64,000 bases of DNA, taken from contig JBFNJI010000001.1 in assembly GCA_040793985.1 (NCBI GenBank), positions 1 to 64,000 of the forward strand, in the 5' to 3' direction. Source of the DNA: Thiodiazotropha sp040793985 (GTDB lineage Bacteria > Pseudomonadota > Gammaproteobacteria > Chromatiales > Chromatiaceae). The number at the start of each line of letters is the position of its first letter. Position 1 is the first letter of the stretch. The position numbers were made by a program, and so were the translations under genes. The notes below the pieces were generated by a model. That model saw only the letters and a list, made by a program, of their open reading frames with translations, was not told where the DNA came from and ran no database searches. Below, piece by piece: positions 1 through 9,291 of this stretch.

Positions 1-1048
1 TCACCTGCTCATATTTTCTTCGATTTCCCAGCGTGGTTAATTTATCAGTCAGTGACATTTTTTTACTGGTGGTATCTTGCAGTATGCATGTATATCCTGA
101 TATCTCGTACTCAGAATCCAATACGGGAACAATCGTCATTTCACCCCAATTCGTATTGCCATTTTTTGTAACACGGGTGATTTCTCCTTTCCATGTTGCT
201 CCCGTCTTTAACACTCTCCAAATATAATCTTCCGTCTCACCCTGTTCATCGCCAAACAGAAAAAAATGACTTGGCGTACCAATCAAATCGCTTCTTAAAA
301 TTTCCAGGTAGCGGCAAAATGCATTGCTGATATCGATGATTACTCCATCAAGATTTAATCTCGAAATCATAATGTTTTGATCAATCAGGTGAGTCCGCAT
401 TTTTATCTCTTTATCCGTAAATTTCTGACTACGTAATATATATACAGCAATGGTTAGAGTCAGAAGACAGACCAGAATGGCCAGAGAGCTCATTAGATAG
501 ATGGAATTTCTGCTATGTTTAATTGCATTCTGTCTGAATTCAGCGGCTTTTGATGCGGCGAACTTAACCAGTTGATTGGTCTGGAGGGTTAAATTTTCCA
601 CATAGTCAGCACCTTTTCCTTTTGTGATTTCAGCGCTCTGTTCATGCTTTCCCGACTTCTTTAAAGCAATTACTTCATTGCGGATTTCGCGCCAACCCAT
701 AAAATTATCGTAGACTTGCTTGATTTGATTGCGGTCACCAAGATAGCGGTCGAAAATCAGCCAGAAGTTTTGAATGGCTTTCTTTTCGTGTTCCTCCACT
801 AAAGCACTGGCACGGTTGATTTGGTCAAGATCTTTGGCAAGAGCCACATCTTTCATAGAGCGATGCATGGCTACCAGATGATAGTTGATCTCTTGGGCTG
901 CGTTACTGACCGCATAGGGATGTTGGTATAAACGTTCAGTTTCACCTGAAATAGAACGTAGCGTAAAAACGTTTAGGATACCGGCCATGATGACCAGTAA
1001 GATAATGAACGTGAATCCGACAGTTGTTTTCGTAAAAGTTAACTTCAT
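1..1048 (-). CDS. Membrane PAS-GGDEF sensor protein (partial, runs off the window)
   Basis: The frame is open from an ATG at 1048 to the window edge, so only about the first 349 residues are visible. A transmembrane helix (about residues 8-28) is followed by an alpha-helical periplasmic sensor region, a second helix (about 180-205), a cytoplasmic PAS-type domain and then residues reading DKLTTLGNRRKYE, which is the typical beginning of a GGDEF domain. The family makes cyclic di-GMP from GTP at the inner membrane in response to a periplasmic or PAS-borne signal. The GGDEF active site itself lies outside the window, so enzymatic activity (or a following EAL domain) cannot be judged. Confidence 0.85.
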   Translation of the reverse strand, partial: MKLTFTKTTVGFTFIILLVIMAGILNVFTLRSISGETERLYQHPYAVSNAAQEINYHLVAMHRSMKDVALAKDLDQINRASALVEEHEKKAIQNFWLIFDRYLGDRNQIKQVYDNFMGWREIRNEVIALKKSGKHEQSAEITKGKGADYVENLTLQTNQLVKFAASKAAEFRQNAIKHSRNSIYLMSSLAILVCLLTLTIAVYILRSQKFTDKEIKMRTHLIDQNIMISRLNLDGVIIDISNAFCRYLEILRSDLIGTPSHFFLFGDEQGETEDYIWRVLKTGATWKGEITRVTKNGNTNWGEMTIVPVLDSEYEISGYTCILQDTTSKKMSLTDKLTTLGNRRKYEQV

Positions 1049-1751
1049 TGATCTCAGAATTAGCCTTGTCACTCACTGCCGTATGACCAGGAGTCATCAA
1101 TGACTTCTTCCAAGGCGTCTCTATTCTTGAGTTGTAAAGTAGGTTATTTCAAAAAGAAAAACGGTATAAATAAAAAAACCTATTTCTTTATCGGCGAAGG
1201 AGCAGGGAGCTTTAAATGTATAATATGTAGAGAGCACAACCTGGAATACCGAATCATACATCCTGAGGGTTATATCCACTGGGTCATGGTTATAGGTGAC
1301 GCTGAGCGCAAAGCTGAGGGAGAAGCCATTCAATGGACATTACTGAGCGCAAAACGGTGCAACAGGTCATTCAGGTAAGCGAGCATCGACACCCTTGCTG
1401 GATGAAAAAGGATAAACGCTGTTGCTGGGTCGGAGTATGTTGTGACATCTCCGAATTAAAGGAATTCTAGTATTTAACATAATATACATTATGCATCATT
1501 TATCTATATCAATGTTTTTGTGGTGTTTGGATTGAAAAGCAACGCCCTATCGGCCGTTGATTATGAATATATAATCTATGTATTCATGAGTTTACGCACT
1601 ATTCTTAAAGTTTTTTTGAATGATGTCACGCTTTCAACACTTGCACATTGAAGGGCAATCATGGAAATGCAGTTCGTTAATTTCGCCACGAAATCGCCTG
1701 ATAAGGATATGTTGAAAACTGCAAGAAGAAACGCTCGGTTAACACCAGAAG
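1049..1751. other. Intergenic stretch with relic of a PAS gene
   Basis: About 700 AT-rich bases without an intact gene. The part at about 1232-1470 keeps PAS/PAC-like peptides in two frames (listed separately). The remainder, 1471-1751, shows no conserved reading frame; it must hold the promoter of the following transporter-like gene, but I see no convincing -35/-10 pair. Confidence 0.5.
1232..1470 (+). pseudogene. Decayed PAS/PAC-domain sensor fragment
   Basis: In one frame (1232-1333) the translation reads EYRIIHPEGYIHWV followed by GDAERKAEGEAIQ, which resembles the end of a PAS domain (EYR-PDG-WV-EG). The overlapping +1 frame beginning at ATG 1333 continues with MDITERKTVQQVIQ, the classic PAC ending, and then WVGVCCDISELKEF, a second PAC-like ending, before the stop at 1470. 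The pieces are in the right order but out of frame and missing the segments between them. I infer a multi-PAS sensor gene that has been shortened and frameshifted, possibly related to the sensor gene that runs off the left edge. Confidence 0.5.
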
Positions 1752-3344
1752 ATGCTTGGTGCTAACCTTTGCGTTCCACCCTTAGCCGAGAACTCCTTCG
1801 TGAACGATCAGCCCAGCGCAAATAAAAACCCCCAGAATCGCCTCCTCCTGTTCGGTTTTTCCCTGACCGTGTTTTTGTCTTCGGCGGCATTGCTTGTGCT
1901 GGAGATTCTGGCCGGGCGACTGCTGGCTCCGCACATCGGCGTATCGCTCTACACCTGGACATCGATCATTGGCGTGATACTGGCCGGTTTGTCGTTGGGT
2001 AACTGGCTCGGGGGCATCTGGGCTGACCGTGGTGCTGACGGACGCGTGGCTGGACTTGCCATGGCGCTGGCAGGAATCTATGCCATGCTCACCCTGCCCC
2101 TCATGGATCACCTGGCTGCCGCACTTGAGTCGCACCAGGTGGGTCTGCTTGGATCCAGCTTCATTTTTGCCACGATCCTGTTTGTCCCGCCCGCCGTAGC
2201 CATTGGTGTCGTTACGCCACTGCTGACTACACGAGCACTCGACATCGACCCACGCGCAGGACACATCGTCGGGCGCATGCATGCACTGGCGGCTATCGGC
2301 AGTATCGTCGGTACCTTCGCAACCGGTTACTGGTTGGTTCAGTCGTTCGGCTCTCGTACGGTCCTGTTCGCCACCGGTGTCGGGCTGATTCTCCTCGCCG
2401 CACCCTACTTGCTGCGCATTCGGCGACCGGTGCTCGCGGTATTGGCCGTCGCGGCGCTGTTATCCGGGTCCCTGACCCTGTCTCAGCATGGTCTCAAAGG
2501 CGCCTGTGATCATGAGAGCAGCTATTTCTGCATCCGTGTCGTCGATCGCAGCAGCGACGCCCCATTCGGCCAGGCCCGCGGCATGGTACTGGACCACTTG
2601 CTGCATGGTATCAACCACGACAGCGAACCGCGCATGATCATCGCACCCTATGTCCATGCCATCGATGAGATTGCCTTTGAGCGTTTTGGCGATCGCTACG
2701 ACACGGGACTGGACTGGTTCTTCCTCGGCGGCGGCAGCTACACCCATCCCCGCGCCGTGCAAGCCTTGAGTCCTGACTCGCATATCACGGTCGCCGAAAT
2801 CGACCCTAATGTGACCCAGACCGCGGTAGAAAAACTCTTTCTCCAACCAGACGGTATGCGCATACTGCATGAGGACGGGCGACGGGCCCTGGCCGCCGAG
2901 ACCGGACAGTTCGATATCATCGTCGGTGATGTCTTTCATGATGTCGCAATCCCCGAACATCTGGTCACGCGTGAGTTTGCCGAGCTCGTACGTGGACGAC
3001 TGCGTCGCGACGGTATTTATCTCATGAACATTGTCGATGCTTTCCCCGATCCACGCTTGGTGCGCGCCATCACGAAGACGCTGAGTGAGGTCTTCACGCA
3101 TGTGGACTTGTGGATGGAAGGCGTCCCCGATGCCGAACGTGTCACCTTCATACTAAGCGCCACCAACAGCGAACGTCCACCAAAGGTGGTCCAAGCTCGC
3201 CTGGGTTTCGACCGAGCCTGGTTTCGTGTGACCGAAAAGCTCATGGAAGTTGGTATACCCGTGGATGAGTTGCCTGTGCTTACCGACGACTACGCACCTG
3301 TGGAACGGTTGATTGCAGGACTGTTGCTTGGTGGGCGGAACTGA
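1752..3344 (+). CDS. Fused MFS-like/spermidine synthase-like membrane protein
   Basis: 530 residues. The first about 230 residues form a series of hydrophobic helices containing the LEILAGRLLAPHIG motif and GLSLGNWLGG, typical of the fused MFS/spermidine synthase family. From about residue 310 there is a spermidine-synthase-like Rossmann fold with FFLGGGSYTHPRAV (SAM-type glycine loop, about 320) and ITVAEIDPNV (acidic end of beta-2). The family is widespread and its substrate is not firmly established; aminopropyl transfer or methyl transfer at the membrane are both possible. It stands alone. The next intact gene is more than 1 kb away. Confidence 0.85.
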   Translation: MLGANLCVPPLAENSFVNDQPSANKNPQNRLLLFGFSLTVFLSSAALLVLEILAGRLLAPHIGVSLYTWTSIIGVILAGLSLGNWLGGIWADRGADGRVAGLAMALAGIYAMLTLPLMDHLAAALESHQVGLLGSSFIFATILFVPPAVAIGVVTPLLTTRALDIDPRAGHIVGRMHALAAIGSIVGTFATGYWLVQSFGSRTVLFATGVGLILLAAPYLLRIRRPVLAVLAVAALLSGSLTLSQHGLKGACDHESSYFCIRVVDRSSDAPFGQARGMVLDHLLHGINHDSEPRMIIAPYVHAIDEIAFERFGDRYDTGLDWFFLGGGSYTHPRAVQALSPDSHITVAEIDPNVTQTAVEKLFLQPDGMRILHEDGRRALAAETGQFDIIVGDVFHDVAIPEHLVTREFAELVRGRLRRDGIYLMNIVDAFPDPRLVRAITKTLSEVFTHVDLWMEGVPDAERVTFILSATNSERPPKVVQARLGFDRAWFRVTEKLMEVGIPVDELPVLTDDYAPVERLIAGLLLGGRN

Positions 3345-4431
3345 CCGAAGAGCTTGGAGAACCCCATGGACACAACCTCACAAGCAGCATTAGGCGCAGC
3401 GGCCGGCGTCGACCTGTTTGGCAGGCCGCGCTGGCCAACACCGCTAAGGTGTTAGCCATTTTAAATTGATAGAAACGACAATGTACTAATACGGGAACTA
3501 CGCAACACGACAGGCAGCCGCATTCGGGATCGTGAAGCGCTTGCCATGTTTAAGCGAGCCACACCGAAACCATCAGCACCAGGCAATCAGGCAGGAGCTG
3601 TGTTTGAGTTTCTATTACCTGTAACCTTCAACGTCAAGGTTAACTAGCCATGGTCGTTACGGAAAAATTACCGTTGAAACAACGTAATTGCGGTTAAACG
3701 TATACCATATATCCATGACTTATATAACTTCATAGAAATTTAAGCCTACATTTGCAGATATACCCTCCATAACGTCTTCGAAAATCAATAATTTATTACT
3801 TTAGATATCATTCATATCTTATTGTTATTACATATATATTTGTGGATTTACTCATAGGCGGTTGACAGTAGTCAATAAAATTACACCACCCTGTTTGAAT
3901 TTGTGGCCTTTTCTCCACCTAACCCATTTTTTTATAGCAACAAGTACTTTTATCTATTCGTACTGAAATTGAAAAAATGTACTGCGCACTGTTTCTCGGA
4001 CATGTTTGCTTTTGCCTTGTTTATTTATCATCTCCTATTCTTCAAGGCTTCCCGAAGTGGCCTGGTAGTTGAGCCAAATCGCAAGCCAGTGTCTCATACT
4101 CACAGCGCGAACAATCACCACTCGTACACTACGGTCAGTTTCATAGCCACCATGCCGTTCAAACTGTTTGGATTTCGAACCAATGCATCAACAGGTTCAG
4201 ATTCTTTTCTTTTTAGATGAAATGTCTTGTTGGTTGTCACAGCTTTATGAATACCGCAGTTGCGGCTCATTATTTGTCCTGATTTCCTCTATTTGAATTG
4301 TTCTAATTCTAGAAGCGCGCATCATTTAGAGACGGTCTAATTTATCCAAGTATCATGTACTTGACATCACTGATTAATTAACAGACTCTTCACATCAATT
4401 CACCCACAGCCAAGCATAACCTGCGCAGGAC
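3345..4431. other. Long AT-rich intergenic region
   Basis: About 1.1 kb with no supported gene. An open frame at 3903-4220 (105 codons) is AT-rich, low-complexity at its start, lacks a clear ribosome binding site and has no recognisable domain, so I leave it out. A short relic-like frame at 3366 is listed separately. The composition is markedly more AT-rich than the flanking genes. Confidence 0.5.
3366..3455 (+). pseudogene. Possible 5' relic of a membrane-bound metal-dependent hydrolase (DUF457/YdjM type)
   Basis: ATG at 3366 opens a 29-codon frame that reads MDTTSQAALGAAAGVDLFGR. Proteins of the YdjM/DUF457 metal-dependent hydrolase family start with a very similar MDxxTQAxLGAAxGE segment followed by GRKxG. 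The frame then stops at 3455, and no further family motif follows. This rests on one short similarity and could be coincidence. Confidence 0.25.
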
Positions 4432-4689
4432 ATGTCTGTTTCAAAAGAAGCAATCAGATCTTATTGTAAGAAACATTTTGTTATTCCTGCACGCGTTCGC
4501 GGAGATTCTCACGTGACCATCAGGTGTGCCGAGGTGGCAAATGCGTTTGAGATTGAAATGGACAGCCATCTGATTTTTGAAGCTGTATGGACAACCGAAT
4601 TCGAGTTGGAGAATAACCTTTTCAGGGTGACGAACAGCTATCTGAGAAACAGCAAAGTATCAAACATGGTTTTCAGAGTACTGACTTGA
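4432..4689 (+). CDS. Small hypothetical protein
   Basis: 85 residues, starting MSVSKEAIRSYCKKHFV. I do not recognise a domain. The protein is soluble, with no signal peptide or membrane segment, two cysteines and balanced charge. The segment before the ATG reads gcgcaggac, a weak ribosome binding site. It sits isolated between two long intergenic regions, so context gives no function. Codon use looks coding-like compared with the surrounding AT-rich DNA, but it could still be spurious. Confidence 0.45.
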   Translation: MSVSKEAIRSYCKKHFVIPARVRGDSHVTIRCAEVANAFEIEMDSHLIFEAVWTTEFELENNLFRVTNSYLRNSKVSNMVFRVLT

Positions 4690-5055
4690 CGCCCACGGGA
4701 GCAGGCCGTCAGCGGAGGTGTATGGATCCGTTGTCAAGCCATCTCTGAGGCGTGCCCTGCGGGCTGGATATGGAGAGATTTAGGGATCCTAATTACTGAC
4801 AAACCGGGAAAGAACGAAAGTTACCTAACCCGCGAAATTCTGTGACCAAGTTCAAATTATCTTGAAAGCATCCCCATTTAGGAATAATCATTGCCACGCG
4901 AAGTTGCTATATTCCCTGCCCCAACAGGAGTACAAAAACTCATCCTAAGGATTGGAAGTTACAACTGAGCGACAGTAATAACGACCTAATGATTCGGTGA
5001 AAACCGTTGCCTTTACCGGCCATGGTTTCGTTAACTATTAGGATGTGTTATTGCT
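4690..5055. other. Intergenic region upstream of the HDOD gene
   Basis: 366 bases. Contains short inverted sequences but no terminator with a T-run and no recognised riboswitch. The ribosome binding site of the next gene is taggatg at 5039-5045. Confidence 0.4.
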
Positions 5056-5916
5056 ATGTCCCCCGAAGAGCTTGTTGAAGATATCGGCAAACTGGTATCT
5101 CTCCCCGAAGTAGTAATTCAAGTCAATCAGCTGATGGAGCAGCCTAACTGCTCGTCTGTGAAGCTCGCAGAAATCATCTCCTCCGATGTTGATATATCCG
5201 CCAGGTTGTTAAAGCTGGTAAACAGCCCGTTTTATGGCCTCAGATCACAAGTGGATACCATCTCCAGGGCAGTCACCATCGTTGGTACCCATGAACTGCA
5301 AAACCTGGCATTTTCAGCAGCGGCCGTCAGGTCATTCAGCGGGATTCCCGAAAATCTGGTCAATATGGATGATTACTGGCGCCATGCGATCGCAACCGGC
5401 GTCATGTCGCAAATGTTAGCCAGCCAAAGCAATGCGTTACACAGTGAACGGCTGTTCGTCGCCGGCATGCTGCATGATATAGGGCGACTGGTTATCTATT
5501 TGGCCTTGCCCGATCGAGCCGTTGAGATTCTGGAGATCACTAGCGGCGATGAGTGGATTCTCATTGACGCGGAAGAGCGTGTGTTGGAATTCAACCATAT
5601 GGATGTGGGTGCCGCACTGATGAAGTCCTGGCATCTGCCGGAGAGCCTGATTTCCGTCGCCAAATACCATCACCGCCCAACATGGGCGACTGAATTCGAA
5701 CTCGATGTGGCGATAGTCCATATTGCGCTTGCCATAGCTCGCGGCGAGATGTCGGGGCTTTCAACCGAGGAAATGCTCTGGGCCATAGAGCCGGACGTTT
5801 GGGATGCTGTCGGACTGGATCCGGAACAAGTCTCTCCTCAAGTTAATGAAATGCTCAGAACATCACTCAACACCATGGAGATGATCCTGGCACCGACTGC
5901 GCAAAAGCGAGCTTAG
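5056..5916 (+). CDS. HDOD domain protein
   Basis: 286 residues. The N-terminal two thirds match the HDOD (degenerate HD) domain: LPEVVIQVNQLMEQP, then the signature SSDVDISARLLKLVNSPFYG (about residues 42-61), then the helical core with VAGMLHDIGRLV, which keeps an HD pair. HDOD proteins act as signalling scaffolds in chemotaxis, c-di-GMP and stress pathways and usually lack phosphohydrolase activity. ATG 5056 is chosen for the aggatg ribosome binding site. It precedes a diguanylate cyclase in the same orientation, after about 300 bases, which fits a c-di-GMP-linked role, but co-transcription is not shown. Confidence 0.9.
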   Translation: MSPEELVEDIGKLVSLPEVVIQVNQLMEQPNCSSVKLAEIISSDVDISARLLKLVNSPFYGLRSQVDTISRAVTIVGTHELQNLAFSAAAVRSFSGIPENLVNMDDYWRHAIATGVMSQMLASQSNALHSERLFVAGMLHDIGRLVIYLALPDRAVEILEITSGDEWILIDAEERVLEFNHMDVGAALMKSWHLPESLISVAKYHHRPTWATEFELDVAIVHIALAIARGEMSGLSTEEMLWAIEPDVWDAVGLDPEQVSPQVNEMLRTSLNTMEMILAPTAQKRA

Positions 5917-6235
5917 GGAGAAGATGACCGCTTGATTGTTGTTTGGTTCGAAGTTCCTTCTCCCCTTGCAGGCAAAGCCATGAAGGTGTCAATCGGCCAA
6001 ACGAGGCTCAAATTTAACCTGATTGTAATAGATCGAAAGCGAAAATACATGGAGGTGTTAACCAGAGATAATTTGACTTGACTGCCACTGTGAAAACATT
6101 CAATTGCCACTCAACGCCCTCCAGCCATATGCTAACGGTATTGGCCACTGTTTCCCGTGAGCAAATCCTTACAGGATTTGGCAATACAAAAGCATTTGCC
6201 ATCCCGGAAGAGATCGGTTGAGACAGGAAGCGGAT
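5917..6235. other. Intergenic region with an inverted repeat
   Basis: About 320 bases between the HDOD gene and the diguanylate cyclase. Directly after the HDOD stop, agggagaag (from 5914) is matched by cttctcccc (to about 5967), giving a 9-10 base-pair stem with a loop of about 35 bases. There is no following T-run, so it is not a standard terminator. No other structure stands out. Confidence 0.35.
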
Positions 6236-7867
6236 ATGGGCCTAGAGGATGTTCCCAAGTCAGAGCCGAGCAGTGAGCGCGCTGTCAAAAGAGCGCTCCT
6301 GATCAATTTCATGAAGATTTTCATACCTGCCTCGTTACTGCTAGGCGGTATTTTCTACTCCTTCTCGAACCAAACACAAAAATATGAATTGCGGACGATA
6401 AAAATCCGCGAGGAATCAGCCTTGAGGAGCGCAAACGATCTGACCTCTACGCTGTTCAAGGAGAAGCTGTCAGACCTGTTGGTATTGGCAGAAGGTGAGA
6501 TACTGAGGAAGTATCTCCACAATAACAATAGACAGACTTGGGTACAGGCAGCCCGGGAGTTCTCCCTTTTCGCAAGACGCAAACCAAATTACATTCAGAT
6601 CCGTTTAATAGATACTGCCGGCAAAGAGATCATCAGAATCAACAATAAAAATCAAGAACCGGAGATAGTGCCCAAATCCGCACTTCAGGATAAGAGTCAA
6701 CGTTACTATTTTAAAGAAGCAATCAGGCTCAATCAGGGTGATATTTACATTTCACCGCTGGATCTGAATGTTGAACAAGGGATTATAGAAGAGCCCCTCG
6801 TACCTGCTATCCGGTTCGCTACACCGGTTTATGATGGTTACGGCAAGAAACATGGGGTCTTGATCATCAATTTCACGCCTGTTGAGCTGCTCGCGAAGAT
6901 TGAGGATAGATTTAATACCCTGTCAGGCGATACCGTCATGCTCAACAGTAATGGCTATTGGCTGATGGGAGCGGATGACACGAAGCTTTGGGGTTTTATG
7001 CGCGGTAGCGAAAAGACATTTGCATCAGAACATCCCGATCTTTGGCAAGTAATAGAAAACAGTAAAAATGGCGGTTCAATCGTTACTGAAGACGGATTGT
7101 ACATTTTTCAGAGAGCCTACCTGTTGAATCGATCGATCCTGGGAAGGGTCGAGAATATTCAGTTACGCCCTGATGCGGATCAACCGTTAACGAAGGATCG
7201 ATACTGGCTCTACATTTCCCATATATCGAAGCAGCGCCTTGATGAGCTCTCTTCAATACCAAATCATATCTCGCTACTTATATATCTCTTGCTATTCCTG
7301 GTTACAGGTCTTATCAGTCTGGTGTTCGCAAAACACGCCAATCAGAAAAGACTCGCCTCAATCAGGTTGGTACAATATGCGACGAAAGACGAACTTACAG
7401 GCCTCTCAAATCGGCGTGAACTGAAAAAAGTAGCTGAAACAGAGTTTAAACGCGCATACAGATTCAAACGCGATTACTCGATCCTGATGATCGATCTGGA
7501 TAATTTCAAAAGCATCAACGACGTTTACGGACACAGCGTCGGTGATGACGTTCTGAAACACAATGCGACTATCTGTCTAAATTCGACAAGATCGGAAGAC
7601 CTGCTCGCGCGTTATGGCGGTGAAGAGTTTGTCATGCTGTTGCCAGAGACCGATAAAACTGGGGCCCGTCAACTGGCTGAACGAATCTGCCGGGAAGTCA
7701 GGGAACAACCATACGATTCCGATCGAGGCCCCATTGCCGTAACCGTAAGCATCGGCGTCAGTGAAATCGATCCTGGCGACATTAACTACTCCGATATCTT
7801 GGAGCGTGCCGACAGTGCACTCTATCAGGCAAAGCGTGGAGGGCGTGACAGGGTTGCCAGTATCTGA
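6236..7867 (+). CDS. Membrane-bound diguanylate cyclase (extracytoplasmic sensor-GGDEF)
   Basis: About 543 residues. Two transmembrane helices (about 25-42 and 370-390 of the product) enclose a periplasmic Cache-like sensor region of roughly 320 residues. The C-terminus is a full GGDEF domain: DELTGLSNRREL, YSILMIDLDNFKSINDVYGHSVGD, and the active site RYGGEEF. An RSED motif five residues before it fits the inhibitory I-site. It should convert GTP to cyclic di-GMP and be product-inhibited. I chose the ATG at 6236, preceded by aggaag; an in-frame TTG six codons earlier (6218), preceded by ggaagag, is an alternative. It follows the HDOD gene in the same orientation. Confidence 0.93.
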   Translation: MGLEDVPKSEPSSERAVKRALLINFMKIFIPASLLLGGIFYSFSNQTQKYELRTIKIREESALRSANDLTSTLFKEKLSDLLVLAEGEILRKYLHNNNRQTWVQAAREFSLFARRKPNYIQIRLIDTAGKEIIRINNKNQEPEIVPKSALQDKSQRYYFKEAIRLNQGDIYISPLDLNVEQGIIEEPLVPAIRFATPVYDGYGKKHGVLIINFTPVELLAKIEDRFNTLSGDTVMLNSNGYWLMGADDTKLWGFMRGSEKTFASEHPDLWQVIENSKNGGSIVTEDGLYIFQRAYLLNRSILGRVENIQLRPDADQPLTKDRYWLYISHISKQRLDELSSIPNHISLLIYLLLFLVTGLISLVFAKHANQKRLASIRLVQYATKDELTGLSNRRELKKVAETEFKRAYRFKRDYSILMIDLDNFKSINDVYGHSVGDDVLKHNATICLNSTRSEDLLARYGGEEFVMLLPETDKTGARQLAERICREVREQPYDSDRGPIAVTVSIGVSEIDPGDINYSDILERADSALYQAKRGGRDRVASI

Positions 7868-8062
7868 TTAAGCGTTACTTTCTGTCAAAAACAACAGGCC
7901 AGTCCACGAATACGGCGCTGGTGCATATCCCCGCTGCAGTAACAAATAACGTACATATGTTGCAGGTAATGGCGATTCGTTCGGCCTGAACGTCCCTTTT
8001 CATATTGATCCGATGTTATTGTCATACTATAATTTGTATCGTACGACACATTTATCATAAAC

Positions 8063-8827
8063 ATGAAATCACCTACGCACAGTTTCTATCGATACCTGGA
8101 AGCGGCCTATGACCACTTCAACAAGTCGCTGTTCAACGGGCGACTTCCTGACTGCCTGTTGACTGTTCAGCGGGAGAAAAACGTCATGGGATACTTCTCG
8201 GCGAATCGCTGGACAGATCCGGGGGGGCGGATAGTGCATGAGATAGCGGTCAATCCCGCCTATTTCGTCCGCCACAATCTGATGGAGGTCATGCAGACCA
8301 TCGTTCACGAAATGGCACACAACTGGCAACACTGCTTTGGCAAACCAAGTCGCAACGGCTATCACAACAGGGAGTGGGCCGAGAAGATGACGCTGATCGG
8401 TCTAATACCCAGCAGTACGGGTCAACCTGGGGGTAGAAAGACGGGACAAAAGGTAAGCGATTACCCGAAACCCGGGGGGGCGTTTGAACGTGCCGCCAAG
8501 ACATTTATTCGTGATTCCAAGGGTCTGCCCTGGGTGGATCGCGTTGCTGCCTTATCCCCTTCCTGTCAGCCGCGGGAAAGGGATCCTGCCGAACCGGGTT
8601 GTGAGGAGAGGATTGAAGACAACTATATAGCCACCCTCCTCCACTCCCCCATTAAAGAACTGTTTCATGACCTGGTGCCAAGCGAACAACTGCAGCTTGC
8701 CGCACGAAAAAAGGTCAAGGCCCGCTACAACTGTCCGCACTGCCAAACCAATGTCTGGGGTAAGCCGGGCCTGAAACTGGTATGCGGCGATTGCAGCCAT
8801 GCCTATGAGGAAGATGCGGTCGTCTAG
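8063..8827 (+). CDS. SprT-like zinc metalloprotease domain protein
   Basis: 254 residues. The N-terminal half is a SprT-like domain with the zinc-protease motif HEMAH at residues 82-86 (His82, Glu83, His86), preceded by NPAYF. The C-terminus has a zinc ribbon with CPHC (about 224-227) and CGDC (about 241-244), as in SprT/Spartan relatives. Family members bind DNA and in some cases cleave DNA-protein crosslinks; the substrate here is unknown. The gene is followed 33 bases downstream by a WGR-domain gene with a strong ribosome binding site, suggesting co-transcription and a DNA-related role for both. Confidence 0.9.
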   Translation: MKSPTHSFYRYLEAAYDHFNKSLFNGRLPDCLLTVQREKNVMGYFSANRWTDPGGRIVHEIAVNPAYFVRHNLMEVMQTIVHEMAHNWQHCFGKPSRNGYHNREWAEKMTLIGLIPSSTGQPGGRKTGQKVSDYPKPGGAFERAAKTFIRDSKGLPWVDRVAALSPSCQPRERDPAEPGCEERIEDNYIATLLHSPIKELFHDLVPSEQLQLAARKKVKARYNCPHCQTNVWGKPGLKLVCGDCSHAYEEDAVV

Positions 8828-8860
8828 CGTAATCCAAATATCAGGATAAAGGAGTCGACA

Positions 8861-9091
8861 ATGAACCGAGTCTGGATCCATCAAGCGAAGCGTCGTTACT
8901 ATCGCGCTCACCTGCAGCCTGATATGTTCGGAGCCTGGACATTGACCCGCAGTTGGGGAAGCCTGGATACGAGTCATGGCCAAGTGCGTAGAGAACTGGT
9001 GGAGAGCCAAGCCAGGGGACACCAGATCCTTGCCCGAATCAACAGAAGAAGATCCACCCATGGTTATCAACTTGCGCATGCGGCAGGCTGA
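8861..9091 (+). CDS. Small WGR-domain protein
   Basis: 76 residues consisting almost entirely of a WGR domain: YYRAHLQPDMFGAWTLTRSWG at about 13-33 carries the W-(G/S)-WG core, although the defining triplet reads SWG here. WGR domains bind DNA or RNA and also occur in poly(ADP-ribose) polymerases and in stand-alone bacterial proteins. The start has a strong ribosome binding site (aaaggag, 8 bases before ATG 8861). It is probably in an operon with the SprT-like gene. Confidence 0.8.
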   Translation: MNRVWIHQAKRRYYRAHLQPDMFGAWTLTRSWGSLDTSHGQVRRELVESQARGHQILARINRRRSTHGYQLAHAAG

Positions 9092-9291
9092 GCTTCCCCT
9101 GATGCCATTCCGCTTCCATCCTCTTTCATGACCGGCTGATAATCGGATCAGAGCCCGGATTGCTGAAAAGCGTTTCAGTTTGCATTAGCCTTAAATGGGC
9201 TGGATGATGTTAACCAGCTTGCACAATACGCTTCACACTGCATCCATGCTGAACGATCGCCGGCTGCCAAGCTGCCTGTTGGGTACCGCAC

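Noticed and set aside
3903..4220. 105-codon open frame on the plus strand
   Set aside because: AT-rich composition, low-complexity start, no ribosome binding site and no domain; probably non-coding.
4845..4885. CTTGAAAGCATCCCCATTT near 4860, resembling a sigma-32 promoter
   Set aside because: The two boxes are only four bases apart, far from the required 13-15.
4961..5050. Possible riboswitch before the HDOD gene
   Set aside because: Short GC stems are present but the c-di-GMP (GEMM) consensus is not; no known class fits.
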